DNA of 64,000 nucleotides from Bryobacterales bacterium F-183 (GTDB lineage Bacteria; Acidobacteriota; Terriglobia; Bryobacterales; Bryobacteraceae). The stretch's first letter is position 1; every line of letters begins with the position of its first letter. The notes under the pieces are model-generated. The model did not search any database. It was not told the DNA's origin and saw only the letters and a list, made by a program, of their open reading frames with translations. The position numbers and the translations under genes are program-made. Below are positions 62,734-64,000 of the stretch, piece by piece. The DNA lies in contig AP025252.1 in assembly GCA_016865505.2 (NCBI GenBank), forward strand, positions 5,602,137-5,666,136, read 5' to 3'.

Positions 62734-63255
62734 TTAGTCGATCTCCTTGCGGGCCAGAACAATGGCGCCCAGAATCGCGATGAGGATGAGAACGGACGTG
62801 ATTTCGAACGGCAGCAGGTACGACGTGAACAGCGACATACCGACGTTCTGAGGCGAGCCAAAGGCGGGCTTGCCGGGGCCGGATTCCCAGGATCCGAACT
62901 TGACCATTTCCTGCGCCGGGATCTGCCCCTGAATGAAGTAGCCGATGACGCCGAGCAGGATCACAAGCAGCGGCGCGCCGAGGAACAGCAGGATCTTGTG
63001 GCGGCTGCGCTTGGGTTCGGCGCCCGAGTTGAGCAGCATGATGACGAACAGGAACAGCACCATGATGGCGCCCGAGTAGACGATCAACTGGGCCATGGCG
63101 ATGAACTCGCCGCCCAGCAGAAGGTAGAGCACCGCGAGCGATCCCATCACGCCGATGAGCGACAGGGCCGACGAGATCGGGTGCCGCTGCAGCACCATGT
63201 TGATGGCGCAGATCACGGTAATTGTTGCGAAGAGGAAGAAGAGTATCGCGTCCAT
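62734..63255 (-). CDS. nuoJ: NADH-quinone oxidoreductase subunit J
   Basis: A 173-residue five-helix subunit of complex I, with NMVLQRHPISSALSLIGVMGSLAVLYLLL (in part) and AMAQLIVYSGAIMVLFLFVIML, the pi-bulge helix region typical of NuoJ. It directly follows nuoH with a four-base gap, so nuoI is not at its usual place. Confidence 0.95.
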   Translation of the reverse strand: MDAILFFLFATITVICAINMVLQRHPISSALSLIGVMGSLAVLYLLLGGEFIAMAQLIVYSGAIMVLFLFVIMLLNSGAEPKRSRHKILLFLGAPLLVILLGVIGYFIQGQIPAQEMVKFGSWESGPGKPAFGSPQNVGMSLFTSYLLPFEITSVLILIAILGAIVLARKEID

Positions 63256-63259
63256 GATG

Positions 63260-64000
63260 TCAGTTCGTTGTGGCTGCTACCAGAAGCCCCGTAATGAGCA
63301 GGTTGACCAGAGCGAGCGGGAACATAAAGAGCCAGGCGAACCGCATCAGTTGGTCATAGCGGAAGCGCGGCAGAGTGGCGCGCACCCAGATAAAGACGAA
63401 GAGCAGGATGAGAAGTTTGGCGGTAAACCAGAAGACCGGAGCCAGCAGTTCCTGCACGATCGGGATCGCGAAGAGGAGTCCCGCGCCGATAAAGGCTACG
63501 CCGAAGACGGGCAACGTGATGTTGTCCCACTTGCGGGCGGGCTGCACGAGGCCGTGGTAGAGGCAGATGGCGCCGCCGCCGATGTGGACCAGAGCCGGGA
63601 TCCAGTTGCCGATGCCGGGTACGACGATGGGGTGCCAGCCGCCGAGGAACAGCAGAGTGGCCACCGAGCAAACCGTCACCATGTTGGCGTATTCGGCCAT
63701 GAAGAACGCCGCGAACTTCATCGAGGCGTACTCGACGTGGAAGCCGGCGACGAGTTCGTTTTCGGCTTCCGGAAGGTCGAACGGCACGCGGTTGGTTTCC
63801 GCAAAGCCCGCGATCATGAAAATAATGAAGCTGAAGATCTGGGGTGCCGGCATCAAAAAGATAGTCCAGCGCGGGATGACGTTGAAGTAGAAGCCTTCCT
63901 GCCCGTTCACCAGTTCGCGGAGCGACACGGTGTTAAGCATGAGCAGCGGCGACACCAGCGCGAGCGCCATCGGCAGTTCGTAGCTGATCATCTGCGCGGA
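63260..64000 (-). CDS. nuoH: NADH-quinone oxidoreductase subunit H, cut by window edge
   Basis: At least 246 C-terminal residues of the quinone-site subunit of complex I; the N-terminus lies beyond the window end. The signature FAETNRVPFDLPEAENELVAG (in part) and FHVEYASMKFAAFFMAEYANM are the conserved cytoplasmic loop around the quinone tunnel, and about six membrane helices remain. The frame is open to base 64000 with no stop, so the Met at 63991 is internal, not the start. Confidence 0.96.
   Translation of the reverse strand, partial: SAQMISYELPMALALVSPLLMLNTVSLRELVNGQEGFYFNVIPRWTIFLMPAPQIFSFIIFMIAGFAETNRVPFDLPEAENELVAGFHVEYASMKFAAFFMAEYANMVTVCSVATLLFLGGWHPIVVPGIGNWIPALVHIGGGAICLYHGLVQPARKWDNITLPVFGVAFIGAGLLFAIPIVQELLAPVFWFTAKLLILLFVFIWVRATLPRFRYDQLMRFAWLFMFPLALVNLLITGLLVAATTN

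Overview
The window reads as a piece of an Acidobacteriota chromosome, most likely Solibacter/Bryobacter-like. It is high in GC, by eye about 60%. The markers are a PadR regulator next to a giant duplicated MacB-type permease (the ADOP family of acidobacteria), an ECF sigma factor fused by start/stop overlap to a TPR Ser/Thr kinase, a DUF1549/DUF1553 cytochrome followed by a DUF1501 protein, and many secreted proteins of acidobacterial style. I saw no rRNA, tRNA, CRISPR array, integrase or intact insertion sequence.

Layout. 1-1941: housekeeping sigma factor rpoD with a structured leader and a strong terminator, followed by REP-like repeats. 2086-3304: an SDR oxidoreductase and a small lipoprotein. 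3305-9111: a type IV pilus/type II secretion operon (pilB-pilM-pilN-pilO-PilP-like-pseudopilin). 9204-12602: an MFS transporter divergent from an orphan larE, then a secreted protein. 12617-17617: a complete-looking lysine/diaminopimelate operon (M20 deacylase, asd, lysC, dapB, dapA). 17940-21219: four secreted or membrane proteins. 21298-24320: the ECF sigma-kinase pair. 24313-30789: manC, two tandem lepB, a TPR protein, acpS and an MsbA-like exporter. 30863-36557: an SDR, an APC permease, thiE, motB, motA, flbD and a secreted protein. 36567-44261: an N-acetylneuraminate-lyase-like aldolase, padR, the ADOP permease, a beta-helix protein and an ABC ATPase/permease pair. 44230-50438: a glucarate-dehydratase-like enolase, a CYTH phosphatase, a lipoprotein, AlkD, a B3-type metallo-beta-lactamase-fold enzyme, a Tat-exported TIM barrel and a glutaryl-CoA dehydrogenase. 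50435-54332: the PSD1/DUF1501 pair. 54381-57504: an accessory-looking island. 57557-64000: nuoN-M-L-K-J-H of respiratory complex I, cut by the window edge in nuoH.

How genes work together. Many neighbours share overlapping stop/start codons (ATGA, GTGA, TGATG), so translation is coupled in the pilus, sigma-kinase, ABC, CYTH-lipoprotein-AlkD and PSD1 groups. Several genes instead have a TANNNT-like hexamer six to eight bases before the start codon and no clear Shine-Dalgarno sequence. This suggests leaderless transcripts, and one symmetric -10 serves two divergent genes.

The part most likely to be undescribed is 54955-56640. A minus-strand pair encodes an exported 92-residue peptide with ten Cys and eleven Tyr in its predicted mature part, plus a one-pass membrane protein. 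The pair has its own promoter and is bracketed by two copies of the 3' end and downstream element of the neighbouring membrane-protein gene; one copy is a frameshifted remnant. A long imperfect inverted repeat follows, just before a WG-repeat lipoprotein. Function is not known; this is a candidate mobile or recombined cassette, not a demonstrated system.
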